Part shown: positions 1 through 6,170 of the stretch, piece by piece | Layout: each line of letters starts with the position of its first letter | Position numbering within the stretch: position 1 is the stretch's first letter | From: JBBDKV01 sp040879165 | GTDB taxonomy: Bacteria > Patescibacteriota > Microgenomatia > UBA1400 > PJMF01 | DNA: 8,875 bases | NCBI GenBank assembly: GCA_040879165.1 | Contig: JBBDKV010000001.1 | Location: 1-8,875 of the forward strand | Direction: 5' to 3' | The notes under the pieces: generated by a model | Seen by the model: only the letters and a program-made list of their open reading frames with translations | Databases searched by the model: none | Told to the model about the DNA's origin: nothing | Program-made: the position numbers and the translations under genes

Positions 1-353
1 ATTCGAGCAAATAGTAAGCGCAGATAATCATAGATTTCGGTAATGGTGCCGACGGTGGAGCGTGGATTGTGAGAAGTCGTTTTTTGATCAATTGAGATAG
101 CTGGAGATAGTCCGTCGATGTGATCAACGTCAGGCTTTCTCATGATGCCGAGGAATTGCCGCGCATAGGAACTGAGACTTTCTACATAGCGACGCTGCCC
201 CTCAGCATAGAGCGTGTCAAAAGCGAGTGAGCTTTTGCCACTCCCAGAAAGTCCCGTAAAGACAATTAGTTTGTTCTTGGGAATTTCAAGGTTGATGTTC
301 TGCAGATTGTGTTCGCGAGCGCCGCTAATGCGGATGCTGGTTGCTTCTGACAT
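1..353 (-). CDS. uvrA: UvrABC excinuclease subunit A, N-terminal fragment (runs off the window)
   Basis: UvrA is the ATP-binding damage sensor of nucleotide excision repair; as a dimer in the cytoplasm it scans DNA and loads UvrB. Only the first 117 residues are visible; the rest lies left of position 1. Seen directly: the start ATG at 353-351, the opening ISGAREHNLQNI, a Walker A motif GLSGSGKS at about residues 34-41, then YAEGQRRYVESLSSYARQFL and, near the edge, GLSPAISIDQKTT followed by the STVGTITEIYDYLRLL stretch. These are near-invariant in the UvrA first ATPase domain. It lies 76 bases downstream of uvrB on the same strand, the uvrB-uvrA order common in many bacteria. The start is fixed by the family N-terminus; the ribosome site is weak (AGAAAG, eleven to sixteen bases upstream). 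No defects are visible in this part. Confidence 0.97.
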   Translation of the reverse strand, partial: MSEATSIRISGAREHNLQNINLEIPKNKLIVFTGLSGSGKSSLAFDTLYAEGQRRYVESLSSYARQFLGIMRKPDVDHIDGLSPAISIDQKTTSHNPRSTVGTITEIYDYLRLLFAR

Positions 354-411
354 GCTGACGTACTTTCTGACAGCCTGGAGTGTCAAGTAGATACAAAAAA
401 AGTAAGTCTAT

Positions 412-417
412 AGTATA
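412..417 (-). promoter_or_regulatory. Candidate -10 element for uvrA
   Basis: Minus-strand TATACT, five of six matches to TATAAT, lies in the short uvrB-uvrA gap and would start transcription near position 405, about 50 bases before the uvrA start. No convincing -35 is seen at 16-18 bases; that region is the 3' end of uvrB. The surrounding TATACTATAG is repeated upstream of the acetyltransferase gene at 5355-5364, which supports a real promoter element. The leader it would produce contains a short inverted repeat TGACA/TGTCA with an 8-base loop (368-385). uvrA may also be read through from uvrB. Confidence 0.4.
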
Positions 418-429
418 GCGCGGATTCGG

Positions 430-2763
430 TTATTTTTCGAGTGTCTCAATGTGATCTCGCAGAATGGCTGCCAACTCATAGTCCAGGTCATTAGCTGCTT
501 GGCGCATGCGGCGGCGAAGCTTAGCTGCCAGTGTTTTTTTATCGTTTGGGGTCAAATCAGCAGCATTGATTTTGCTCAGATCCAGCTGTTCGTGTTTGTT
601 GAGCTTGATAATAAGTCCTTCTTCGGGGGTTTCAGGCTGCTTCTCCCATTTTCCTTTGCGACGACCACTCTTTGGAAGTTCATCCTCAGATTTGACAGTC
701 ATTCGTTCGCGAACAGGCTTAGCAATGCTTTGTGGGGTAATACCATGTGATTTGTTATACGTTAGCTGCACGTCTCGGCGGCGCTGCGTCTCGCTGATGG
801 CAGCCTTCATGGATTTAGTCAGTTTGTCAGCGTACAGAATAGCCAGTCCTTCTTGATGCCGCGCCGCCCGCCCCATCGTCTGAATCAAGGCTGAGCGTGA
901 GCGCAGAAAGCCCTCTTTGTCGGCATCGAGCACCGCTACTAGCGACACTTCTGGTAAATCAAGGCCTTCACGCAGCAGATTGATACCCACGACTACATCA
1001 TAGACACCTCGACGTAAGTCATCAAGGATGTCTGAACGCTCCAGCGTTTCGATGTCTGAATGAAGGTATGCTACTTTGGGAAAGACAATCTCATCTGGCT
1101 CAGGCAAAACCGTAGTGTACTGCATACCCTCCAGCAACCAGTTTGGCAAGGCTCCAATCTCGAGTTCGTCAATGGGTACCGCGTGATCTTTGTGCAAGAT
1201 TGCCTCGGGATTTTGTCCGGCTTGATGTTCGGCTTGATGCTCTTTGCGCCGATCGAGTAAGTTTTGAATCTTTTCTGGATTGTTGAGATATTCTGTGAGC
1301 GCTTCCGCCATGCGCTTGGTTAGTGTAGTGACCAACGTGCGTTGTCCGGCAGCTTTGCGGATAATCACCTCAATAACCAAATCTTCTATTTGAAACTTGG
1401 TGGGTCTGATAATAATTTGTGGGTCAATCAGTCCGGTCGGTCGTACGAGCTGCTCGATGGGGGCGTTACCTGCAAGTGACTGCTCAAACTCATCAGGAGT
1501 AGCTGAGACATGAATTGTTTGGCTCATGCGCTCCATAAACTCGGGAAATTTGAGTGGTCGATTATCCAGTGCACTGGGTAGTCGAAAGCCATACTCAATC
1601 AGTGTATTTTTTCGAGCTTGATCACCGTTATACATGCCACGCACTTGAGGTAAAGTCATGTGACTTTCGTCGACAAAAGTGAGAAATTTGTCGTCTGAGA
1701 ACTCTTTGGCGTTGGCATGAAAGTAGTCTAGCAATGTGTATGGTGCTGATCCAGGACTGCGCCCATCAAAGTAGCGAGAGTAATTTTCAATGCCATTGAC
1801 GTAGCCCAATTCGCGCATCGAGTTAATATCGTGACTGACTTTTTGTTGCAGGCGGTAGGCTTCAACCAGCTTGCCTGCTGATTTCATTTCTTGTATGCGT
1901 TTTTCTAAGTCGCGCTCTATCTCTGCAATACCTGATTGTTGGAGTTCTTCATTAATAACATAATGCTTGGCTGGATAGATGGTGAAGCGCTTGTTCTTGC
2001 CGGTTGCATCCATGCTTTCAGAAGCAATTGCCAGGGTTGGGTCGTCAGTCTCACTGGCCGGCGGCTGCGTTTTTGAGCCGGTAACCGGATCGATCCAGTC
2101 AATGCTGACAACTTGATTTTCTAGCGTCTCAATCTTTAGCGCTACATCTTCGTAGGCAGGCCAAATTTGAATGATATCGCCTCGGAGTCGGTAGGTACCG
2201 CGCTTAAGATCGGCATCTGAGCGCTCGTACTGTAAATTCGCAAACTGCAGAAGCAGAGTTTTTCGACTAATCACCTCTCCTTCCACCAGTCGCAAGCTAT
2301 TTTTGCCATACTCTACTGGAGAGCCGAGGTTATAAATACACGAGACAGAGGCAACAACAATGACATCCCGTCTCGTCAGAAGATTGGTAGTGGTTGCCAA
2401 ACGAAGTTTGTCGATTTCATCATTAATAGTAGCCTCTTTTTCGATATACGTGTCAGTTGTTGGGATGTAGGCTTCAGGCTGATAATAATCATAATAGGAT
2501 ACAAAGTAGCTGACAGCGTTATTGGGAAAGAAATCACGAAATTCTTGGTAAAGTTGGGCGGCGAGCGTTTTATTATGAGCGATCACTAGCGATGGTAGTT
2601 GCGTGTTCTCAATGACGTTAGCCATGGTATAGGTTTTACCACTTCCTGTCACTCCAAGCAGTACTTGGTGGTCTTTATTTTCCTCTACACCAGCGGTAAG
2701 AGATGAAATTGCTTGCGGTTGATCTCCGGCTGGCTGATACGGAGCTTTGAGTTGAAAGCGCAT
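430..2763 (-). CDS. uvrB: UvrABC excinuclease subunit B, with domain insertions
   Basis: UvrB is the damage-verifying helicase-like subunit of nucleotide excision repair; it receives DNA from UvrA and recruits UvrC. Motifs seen in order: Walker A GVTGSGKT (residues 37-44), the damage-probing beta-hairpin beginning YYDYYQPEAYIP (90-101), DESH (365-368), SATP (420-423), YLHSDIETLER (566-576), GINLLREGLDLPEV (593-606), QTMGRAAR (628-635) and a C-terminal UVR motif (about 742-777) that contacts UvrC. At 777 residues it is about 100 longer than the usual 660-675. The excess is mainly a roughly 60-residue insertion at about 497-562, between the TLTKRMAEALTEYL helix and the YLHS strand, and a smaller one of about 20 near 229-255. 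All catalytic motifs are intact, so the protein is expected to be active. It is divergent from the cofE-like gene and upstream of uvrA. Confidence 0.98.
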   Translation of the reverse strand: MRFQLKAPYQPAGDQPQAISSLTAGVEENKDHQVLLGVTGSGKTYTMANVIENTQLPSLVIAHNKTLAAQLYQEFRDFFPNNAVSYFVSYYDYYQPEAYIPTTDTYIEKEATINDEIDKLRLATTTNLLTRRDVIVVASVSCIYNLGSPVEYGKNSLRLVEGEVISRKTLLLQFANLQYERSDADLKRGTYRLRGDIIQIWPAYEDVALKIETLENQVVSIDWIDPVTGSKTQPPASETDDPTLAIASESMDATGKNKRFTIYPAKHYVINEELQQSGIAEIERDLEKRIQEMKSAGKLVEAYRLQQKVSHDINSMRELGYVNGIENYSRYFDGRSPGSAPYTLLDYFHANAKEFSDDKFLTFVDESHMTLPQVRGMYNGDQARKNTLIEYGFRLPSALDNRPLKFPEFMERMSQTIHVSATPDEFEQSLAGNAPIEQLVRPTGLIDPQIIIRPTKFQIEDLVIEVIIRKAAGQRTLVTTLTKRMAEALTEYLNNPEKIQNLLDRRKEHQAEHQAGQNPEAILHKDHAVPIDELEIGALPNWLLEGMQYTTVLPEPDEIVFPKVAYLHSDIETLERSDILDDLRRGVYDVVVGINLLREGLDLPEVSLVAVLDADKEGFLRSRSALIQTMGRAARHQEGLAILYADKLTKSMKAAISETQRRRDVQLTYNKSHGITPQSIAKPVRERMTVKSEDELPKSGRRKGKWEKQPETPEEGLIIKLNKHEQLDLSKINAADLTPNDKKTLAAKLRRRMRQAANDLDYELAAILRDHIETLEK
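1219..1242 (-). repeat. 12-bp tandem duplication inside the uvrB insertion
   Basis: Two adjacent 12-base copies, ggcttgatgttc and ggcttgatgctc on the plus strand, differ at one base. On the coding strand they encode EHQA-EHQA. They lie in the lineage-specific insertion of UvrB at about residues 508-515, which suggests that part of the insert grew by local duplication. Confidence 0.75.
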
Positions 2764-2772
2764 AAGTGGTTA

Positions 2773-2778
2773 ATTATA
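2773..2778 (-). promoter_or_regulatory. -10 element of uvrB, near-leaderless
   Basis: A perfect minus-strand TATAAT, in the context GGTATAATTA, ends only nine bases before the uvrB start codon. A start site six to eight bases downstream would give a leader of about one to three bases. There is no Shine-Dalgarno sequence in front of uvrB, which agrees with a leaderless or nearly leaderless mRNA. No good -35 is seen at 17 bases. Confidence 0.55.
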
Positions 2779-2869
2779 CCTTAGATTGCATCTGCTTTCG
2801 CGGGTGCGCCTGTTTGTGGTGGAAACAGCAGAGATCAGAGTGCGTACGCCGATTTTATATTTTTTGATA

Positions 2870-2875
2870 TATAAT
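2870..2875 (+). promoter_or_regulatory. -10 element of the cofE-like/PIG-L operon, leaderless type
   Basis: TATAAT at 2870-2875 ends six bases before the ATG at 2882. Shifted two bases left, TGaTATATA (2865-2873) would be an extended -10. Either choice puts the transcription start at or next to the ATG, and no ribosome-binding site precedes the gene. No recognisable -35 is present at the usual distance. Confidence 0.5.
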
Positions 2876-2881
2876 CAGCAC

Positions 2882-3640
2882 ATGCAGGTCAGACCCATCA
2901 AAACTTCCCGCTTTTCAGTGCACCAACCAATCGAGCCATTTCTTGATCAATTTGTACCGCAGTTAGCAGAAAAAAGTATCGTGGCTGTGACGAGTAAAAT
3001 CGTAGCATTGAGTGAGGGCGCCGTTATTGAGCGCGAGACAGGCTCTAAAGACGAAAAATATGCCATTGTTCGCCAAATTGCTGAGCGCTACACTGAGCCG
3101 AGTCAATCGCAGTATCAGTTGATTTTGACCGTCAAGCACAATATTTTAGCTGTGAATGCTGGGCTTGATGAATCAAATGCTGACGGTCAATACGTGTTGC
3201 TGCCCACGAATCCATATCATTCAGCTGAACGTATTTGGCGACATCTGCGAGAACGCGATCAGCTCGAAGAGTTGGGCGTCATTATTACTGATAGCCGTAC
3301 ATTTCCACTCAAATGGGGTACTATTGGCACTGCTCTCTCACACTGTGGGTTTGTAGCGGTCAATGATCGCCGGGGAGAAAAGGATTTATATGGACACGAA
3401 ATGCAGATGACCAAAGAAAACTTGGCAGAAGGACTGGCCGTAGCTGCAAACGTAGTCATGGGTGAGGTGGCGGAAGCCCAGCCAGTTGCCGTGCTAACTG
3501 AAGTTCCTGGAGTGCAGTTTCAAACCCAGCCTCCTACTTCAGCAGAATTAGAGGAGTTGGGTATCGAGCTAGAAGAAGATGCCTATGCGCCAATTTTGAC
3601 ACGCGCTCCTTGGCATAAAGGAGGTGGCGGTGAAGCTTAA
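2882..3640 (+). CDS. CofE-like (F420-0:gamma-glutamyl ligase family) protein
   Basis: A 252-residue member of the CofE amide-ligase family (PF01996), whose characterised members add glutamate to coenzyme F420-0 using GTP and divalent metal. Family blocks seen: VTSKIVALSEG (36-46), VNAGLDESN (91-99), LGVIITDS (131-138), GEKDLYG (165-171) and ANVVMGE (189-195). The stretch after the ITD motif reads SRTFPLKWG, where an archaeal CofE recalled from memory has TNGRCFRRG, so the arginine-rich part is lost. No other F420 genes lie nearby. The substrate is therefore uncertain and I give no gene symbol. The ATG at 2882 is chosen because family similarity begins there; the frame is open further upstream from a TTG at 2786, but that extension runs through the -10 element. 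Its 3' end overlaps the PIG-L gene by 11 bases, implying translational coupling. Confidence 0.82.
   Translation: MQVRPIKTSRFSVHQPIEPFLDQFVPQLAEKSIVAVTSKIVALSEGAVIERETGSKDEKYAIVRQIAERYTEPSQSQYQLILTVKHNILAVNAGLDESNADGQYVLLPTNPYHSAERIWRHLRERDQLEELGVIITDSRTFPLKWGTIGTALSHCGFVAVNDRRGEKDLYGHEMQMTKENLAEGLAVAANVVMGEVAEAQPVAVLTEVPGVQFQTQPPTSAELEELGIELEEDAYAPILTRAPWHKGGGGEA
3617..3625 (+). promoter_or_regulatory. Strong Shine-Dalgarno site that fixes the PIG-L start
   Basis: AAAGGAGGT is a full complement to the usual 3' end of 16S rRNA. The GGAGG core ends five bases before the GTG at 3630, an ideal spacing. The in-frame GTG at 3624 overlaps this site and so cannot be the start it serves. It lies within the last codons of the cofE-like gene. 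Confidence 0.85.
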
Positions 3641-4352
3641 GAAATTTTTATTTGTATTTGCCCATCCTGATGATGAGACAGTGGCATGTGCAGCTACTAT
3701 TCAACAGTTGGTTCAGTCTGGAGCAGAAGTTGCTCTTTGTTTGGTCACTGATGGTGGCGCTGGAGAGGTTATGCCAAAAGCTCGTAAAACGCTGAACAAA
3801 CTGGGCAGCATCTCGGCGCTGCGCAAGCAAGAGATGACCGCTGCGCAACAACATTTAGGCATCTCCCAGATTATTGAGCTTGGCTACCCTGATGGTTCGT
3901 TGAATAATCAAGCAGTTTGGGGCAAACTCACAAGCAAAGTTACCGAGATCATTGATGAGTTTAAGCCAGACGTAGTGATCACCTTTGACCACACTGGTTG
4001 GTATTTTCACCTTGATCACGTTGGGACCTCAATCGCGACCACTATTGCTTTTCATCAAGCAACAGCCAAGCCAAAAGCGCTGCTGCTTTCTCATTTTTAT
4101 GTTAAAAGTGATAAATGGCGCTACGTGTTTGGGCCACAGCGAGTGACACACCGAGTAAAAATGCTTGATCGAGCGCATAAATTACAGGCAATAGAGTTGC
4201 ACCAGTCGCAGGATTTGCGTACGCCTCACGAATTGGTGTGCGGCGATGATGAACATTGCGAATGGTATGAGGTGGCGTTTGCCGAGTCGGGATTTTTGAG
4301 TGCGCTCAAAAAACAAGGTATTTTTGAACAGCATGACACCACATTGGGATAA
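3630..4352 (+). CDS. PIG-L/LmbE-family de-N-acylase
   Basis: Predicted cytosolic zinc hydrolase of the PIG-L (LmbE) family, which removes N-acyl groups from amino sugars and related compounds (MshB, BshB and chitooligosaccharide deacetylases are examples). The 240-residue product has the diagnostic AHPDDE motif at 11-16 (metal ligands H12 and D15, general base D14 by analogy with MshB), the LVTDGGAGE segment at 39-46, and the second motif HLDH at 127-130 in place of the usual HPDH. PDVVITFDH (113-121) forms the usual strand before it. Length fits the family. Start GTG at 3630 is set by the strong Shine-Dalgarno site. It overlaps the cofE-like gene by 11 bases, so the two are probably made in fixed ratio. 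Its stop codon directly abuts the end of the convergent acetyltransferase gene. The natural substrate cannot be read from the sequence. Confidence 0.9.
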   Translation: MKLKKFLFVFAHPDDETVACAATIQQLVQSGAEVALCLVTDGGAGEVMPKARKTLNKLGSISALRKQEMTAAQQHLGISQIIELGYPDGSLNNQAVWGKLTSKVTEIIDEFKPDVVITFDHTGWYFHLDHVGTSIATTIAFHQATAKPKALLLSHFYVKSDKWRYVFGPQRVTHRVKMLDRAHKLQAIELHQSQDLRTPHELVCGDDEHCEWYEVAFAESGFLSALKKQGIFEQHDTTLG

Positions 4353-5345
4353 CTACTCTTGATTGAAATGTAATTCAAGATCGTATATTGATGTCGGCTT
4401 ACCCCCTAGCCTGAATTTGTATGTTTCCTTGCCTCGCAAAAAATCGTACGTGACGATGTTATTTTCTATCGCGTGTCGAATTGTGTAGGCAGTTAGGACA
4501 GTGCCAGTGCTCAGTGATCGATATGCAGTTGGGTTGAAGCCAGAATTGTAGAGATAGTACGTCGAAGCGTACTCAAAAACCAGCATCGTAGCGACGCGCG
4601 AGTTATCTATCTGTAGGAAGAATAGTTTCAGTTGCTGTTTGATGGCCGCTTGAGTTACTAGTTGAGTAAAAAAAGCTCGAGTCTGTTGGTTCCAAAACGC
4701 AGCTTTTTCTGGTGAAGATGCTTGATGGAGCTGGAAAAAGTCTGGTAGCGCATCTGCCACTGTTTGTTGCTCAGTCAAAACTTCAAATTGGTGAGGTATT
4801 GCCTCGACTTTACGCAATTTTCTCTTTACTTCATGGCGTTGTTTGCGATCGAGCTGTTGCAAATACTCCTGCCATTCATGAGGAAGTGCTATTTGAGGTG
4901 AGACAGCTTGCTCAGTTTTAGTAACTGAGAATTTGCTTGATGAATGTAGCCACAATACTGGGGAGTTGCCTGGTAAACCATACAAGCGCAGTGTTGTACT
5001 CGTTTTTGCAAGCTGAGCTAGCAGTGCTTCTAACACCTCAGCGCTTCGTTCAGCTTGTATACTTGGCTCATAATAATCGGTAACGTCCACCGAGCCCACA
5101 CTTTCTAAGACACCAGGTTGGTTTGCTACCTCAATCAACGGCATCACAGCCACTAGTTCTTGATCATCAAAGCACACTACATACTGGGGAGTGCGATCTG
5201 CCCCCATGGTATTAAGCCAGGAGAGTTGAAAAGTGGGTGTGCTGAAAAAAGTGCTGGATTCTGTTTTTTCAAGCAGATCGCACCATGCCGGCTCCAACTC
5301 CTGCAACTCTTCTCGACTACTAATGATTCTAGTTGTCAACGACAT
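4353..5345 (-). CDS. CelD/BcsL-type GNAT acetyltransferase
   Basis: A 330-residue protein resembling the CelD/BcsL group of GNAT acyltransferases (Acetyltransf_6, COG5653), soluble enzymes often found with polysaccharide or cell-envelope genes and distantly related to FemAB. The clearest signature is the C-terminal YDFLRGKETYKFRLG (300-314), with YLYNSGFNPTAYRSLSTG (264-281) before it, both typical of this group. A basic helix LDRKQRHEVKRKLRKVE lies at 165-181. No signal peptide or membrane segment is seen. The ATG at 5345 starts the family-like N-terminus and has no Shine-Dalgarno site. The gene ends in TAG, immediately against the PIG-L stop, and is divergent from the cobalamin adenosyltransferase. 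A role in re-acylating an amino group freed by the PIG-L enzyme is possible but is inference only. Confidence 0.82.
   Translation of the reverse strand: MSLTTRIISSREELQELEPAWCDLLEKTESSTFFSTPTFQLSWLNTMGADRTPQYVVCFDDQELVAVMPLIEVANQPGVLESVGSVDVTDYYEPSIQAERSAEVLEALLAQLAKTSTTLRLYGLPGNSPVLWLHSSSKFSVTKTEQAVSPQIALPHEWQEYLQQLDRKQRHEVKRKLRKVEAIPHQFEVLTEQQTVADALPDFFQLHQASSPEKAAFWNQQTRAFFTQLVTQAAIKQQLKLFFLQIDNSRVATMLVFEYASTYYLYNSGFNPTAYRSLSTGTVLTAYTIRHAIENNIVTYDFLRGKETYKFRLGGKPTSIYDLELHFNQE
4357..4380 (+). terminator. Possible hairpin at the convergent PIG-L/acetyltransferase junction
   Basis: TCTTGATT (4357-4364) can pair with AATTCAAGA (4372-4380), with one bulge and a 7-base loop. It begins four bases after the PIG-L stop codon and lies inside the last codons of the acetyltransferase. 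It is AT-rich and lacks a T-tract, so a terminator role is weakly supported. Confidence 0.25.
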
Positions 5346-5361
5346 AAAGTGTGACTATAGT
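5333..5361 (+). promoter_or_regulatory. Sigma-70-like promoter of the cobalamin adenosyltransferase
   Basis: TTGTCA at 5333-5338 and TATAGT at 5356-5361 each match the consensus at five of six positions and are separated by exactly 17 bases, the best spacing. Transcription would start near 5368, giving a leader of about 40 bases. The -35 lies within the first codons of the divergent acetyltransferase gene, and the -10 overlaps that gene's own -10. Confidence 0.6.
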
Positions 5362-5364
5362 ATA
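5359..5364 (-). promoter_or_regulatory. -10 element of the acetyltransferase gene
   Basis: Minus-strand TATACT in the context GGTATACTATAG ends 13 bases before the ATG at 5345, so the leader should be about five to seven bases with no ribosome-binding site. It shares three base pairs (5359-5361) with the oppositely directed TATAGT. No clear -35 is found. Confidence 0.5.
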
Positions 5365-5407
5365 CCCATTACAGAACCGCAATTAGCTATTAACACAGAA
5401 AGTACGC

Positions 5408-5977
5408 ATGTCTTCGAAAACTGCAAAGAAACAGGCGCTTATTACCACCAAAACTGGTGATGATGGTACTTCGGCATTGGCAAATGGAAAAAGACTTCGC
5501 AAGGACTCTTCAATTTTTAACGTACTGGGCGGTTGTGATGAGCTTAATACCTGGATTGGGGTTGTCATTGCTCACCTACCCCAAACAGCTGAGTCACAGC
5601 GCAAAGAATTATTGCGGATCCAAGCCGACTTGTATCAATTGAGTGCTGTTTTTGCGCAGGCTCCAACAGTAGAGTTTGAGCAATCAGCGGTTAAGCGTAT
5701 TGAAAAAGCTTCAGCGACTATCCAGCAAACCTTGGACATGGGTTGGCAAACAAGATTTCTCTATCCCGGAGGCAGTCCTTCAGCAGCCTGGTGTGATGTT
5801 GCACGAACAGTGGCTCGTCGGGTTGAACGAGATGTTATAGCCTACACCCGCGAACACGACGCTCCGCAGCCAGTAATGCATTTTTTTAACCGTATATCAG
5901 ACTTTTTGTATCTTCTTCGTTGTTGGCTAAACCAAGAGGCGGGAGTGACTGAGCGACATTTTGAGATTAAAAAATAA
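5408..5977 (+). CDS. PduO-type cob(I)alamin adenosyltransferase
   Basis: Transfers the adenosyl group of ATP to cob(I)alamin to make adenosylcobalamin; PduO-type enzymes are cytoplasmic homotrimers of helical subunits. The 189-residue length is normal. Diagnostic blocks seen: TTKTGDDGTS (13-22) for ATP phosphate binding, DELN (44-47), LYPGGSP (118-124), the arginine-rich helix RTVARRVER (133-141) holding the conserved ATP-contacting arginines and glutamate, and NRISDFLYLL (161-170). The segment before DELN reads GGC where GTV is commoner. The ATG at 5408 is preceded by a weak AGAAAG site five bases upstream. No other cobalamin gene lies in the window, so it probably processes salvaged corrinoid for a B12 enzyme encoded elsewhere; a class II ribonucleotide reductase is a reasonable guess. 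It is divergent from the acetyltransferase and convergent with lexA. Confidence 0.92.
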   Translation: MSSKTAKKQALITTKTGDDGTSALANGKRLRKDSSIFNVLGGCDELNTWIGVVIAHLPQTAESQRKELLRIQADLYQLSAVFAQAPTVEFEQSAVKRIEKASATIQQTLDMGWQTRFLYPGGSPSAAWCDVARTVARRVERDVIAYTREHDAPQPVMHFFNRISDFLYLLRCWLNQEAGVTERHFEIKK

Positions 5978-5990
5978 TTGATATATCAAT
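5977..5990. repeat. 14-bp perfect palindrome after the adenosyltransferase
   Basis: ATTGATATATCAAT is its own reverse complement and begins at the last base of the adenosyltransferase stop codon. It is AT-rich, so chance is possible; it could also be a protein-binding site or a weak 3'-end structure. Confidence 0.4.
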
Positions 5991-6009
5991 CTATTTAACT
6001 AAATATTCT

Positions 6010-6040
6010 AATTAGCAGAGTATCAGACATTCTGCTAATT
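6010..6040. terminator. 10-bp perfect hairpin between convergent genes, probable bidirectional terminator
   Basis: AATTAGCAGA (6010-6019) pairs perfectly with TCTGCTAATT (6031-6040) around an 11-base loop. It stands between the ends of the adenosyltransferase (plus) and lexA (minus), where a shared terminator is expected. No long T-tract follows on either side, only short AT-rich sequence. The remainder of this 193-base gap shows no RNA gene or convincing complete coding region. Confidence 0.55.
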
Positions 6041-6170
6041 TCAACATGCACTATTTAATCATCTTTTAGTCTATTTTGATCTAGTATGCAGGCTACATGA
6101 GCTTGGTGAGCATCTCGCGATAGATGGAAAGCAGGGCGTCTTTAGTCGTAGTAACTACTCTGGACTGTAC

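Noticed and set aside
381..386. Minus-strand TTGACA as a uvrA -35 element
   Set aside because: A -10 at 17 bases would be GTACGT, only about five bases before the ATG; no TATAAT-like sequence fits. It is better seen as one arm of a TGACA/TGTCA repeat, itself of unknown meaning.
451..856. Plus-strand open frames opposite the uvrB 3' end
   Set aside because: They lie antisense to strongly conserved UvrB codons and their translations resemble no known protein; they are reading-frame shadows.
2791..2832. Inverted repeats TCTGCT/AGCAGA and CTGTTT/AAACAG between uvrB and the cofE-like gene
   Set aside because: Six-base arms, mutually overlapping, with no T-tract and no clear relation to either promoter; chance cannot be excluded.
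2786..2881. Upstream extension of the cofE-like gene from a TTG codon
   Set aside because: The added residues have no family similarity, the stretch contains the -10 element, and CofE-type similarity begins at the ATG at 2882.
3624..3629. GTG at 3624 as the PIG-L start
   Set aside because: It lies inside the AAAGGAGGT ribosome-binding site; the GTG at 3630 has ideal spacing.
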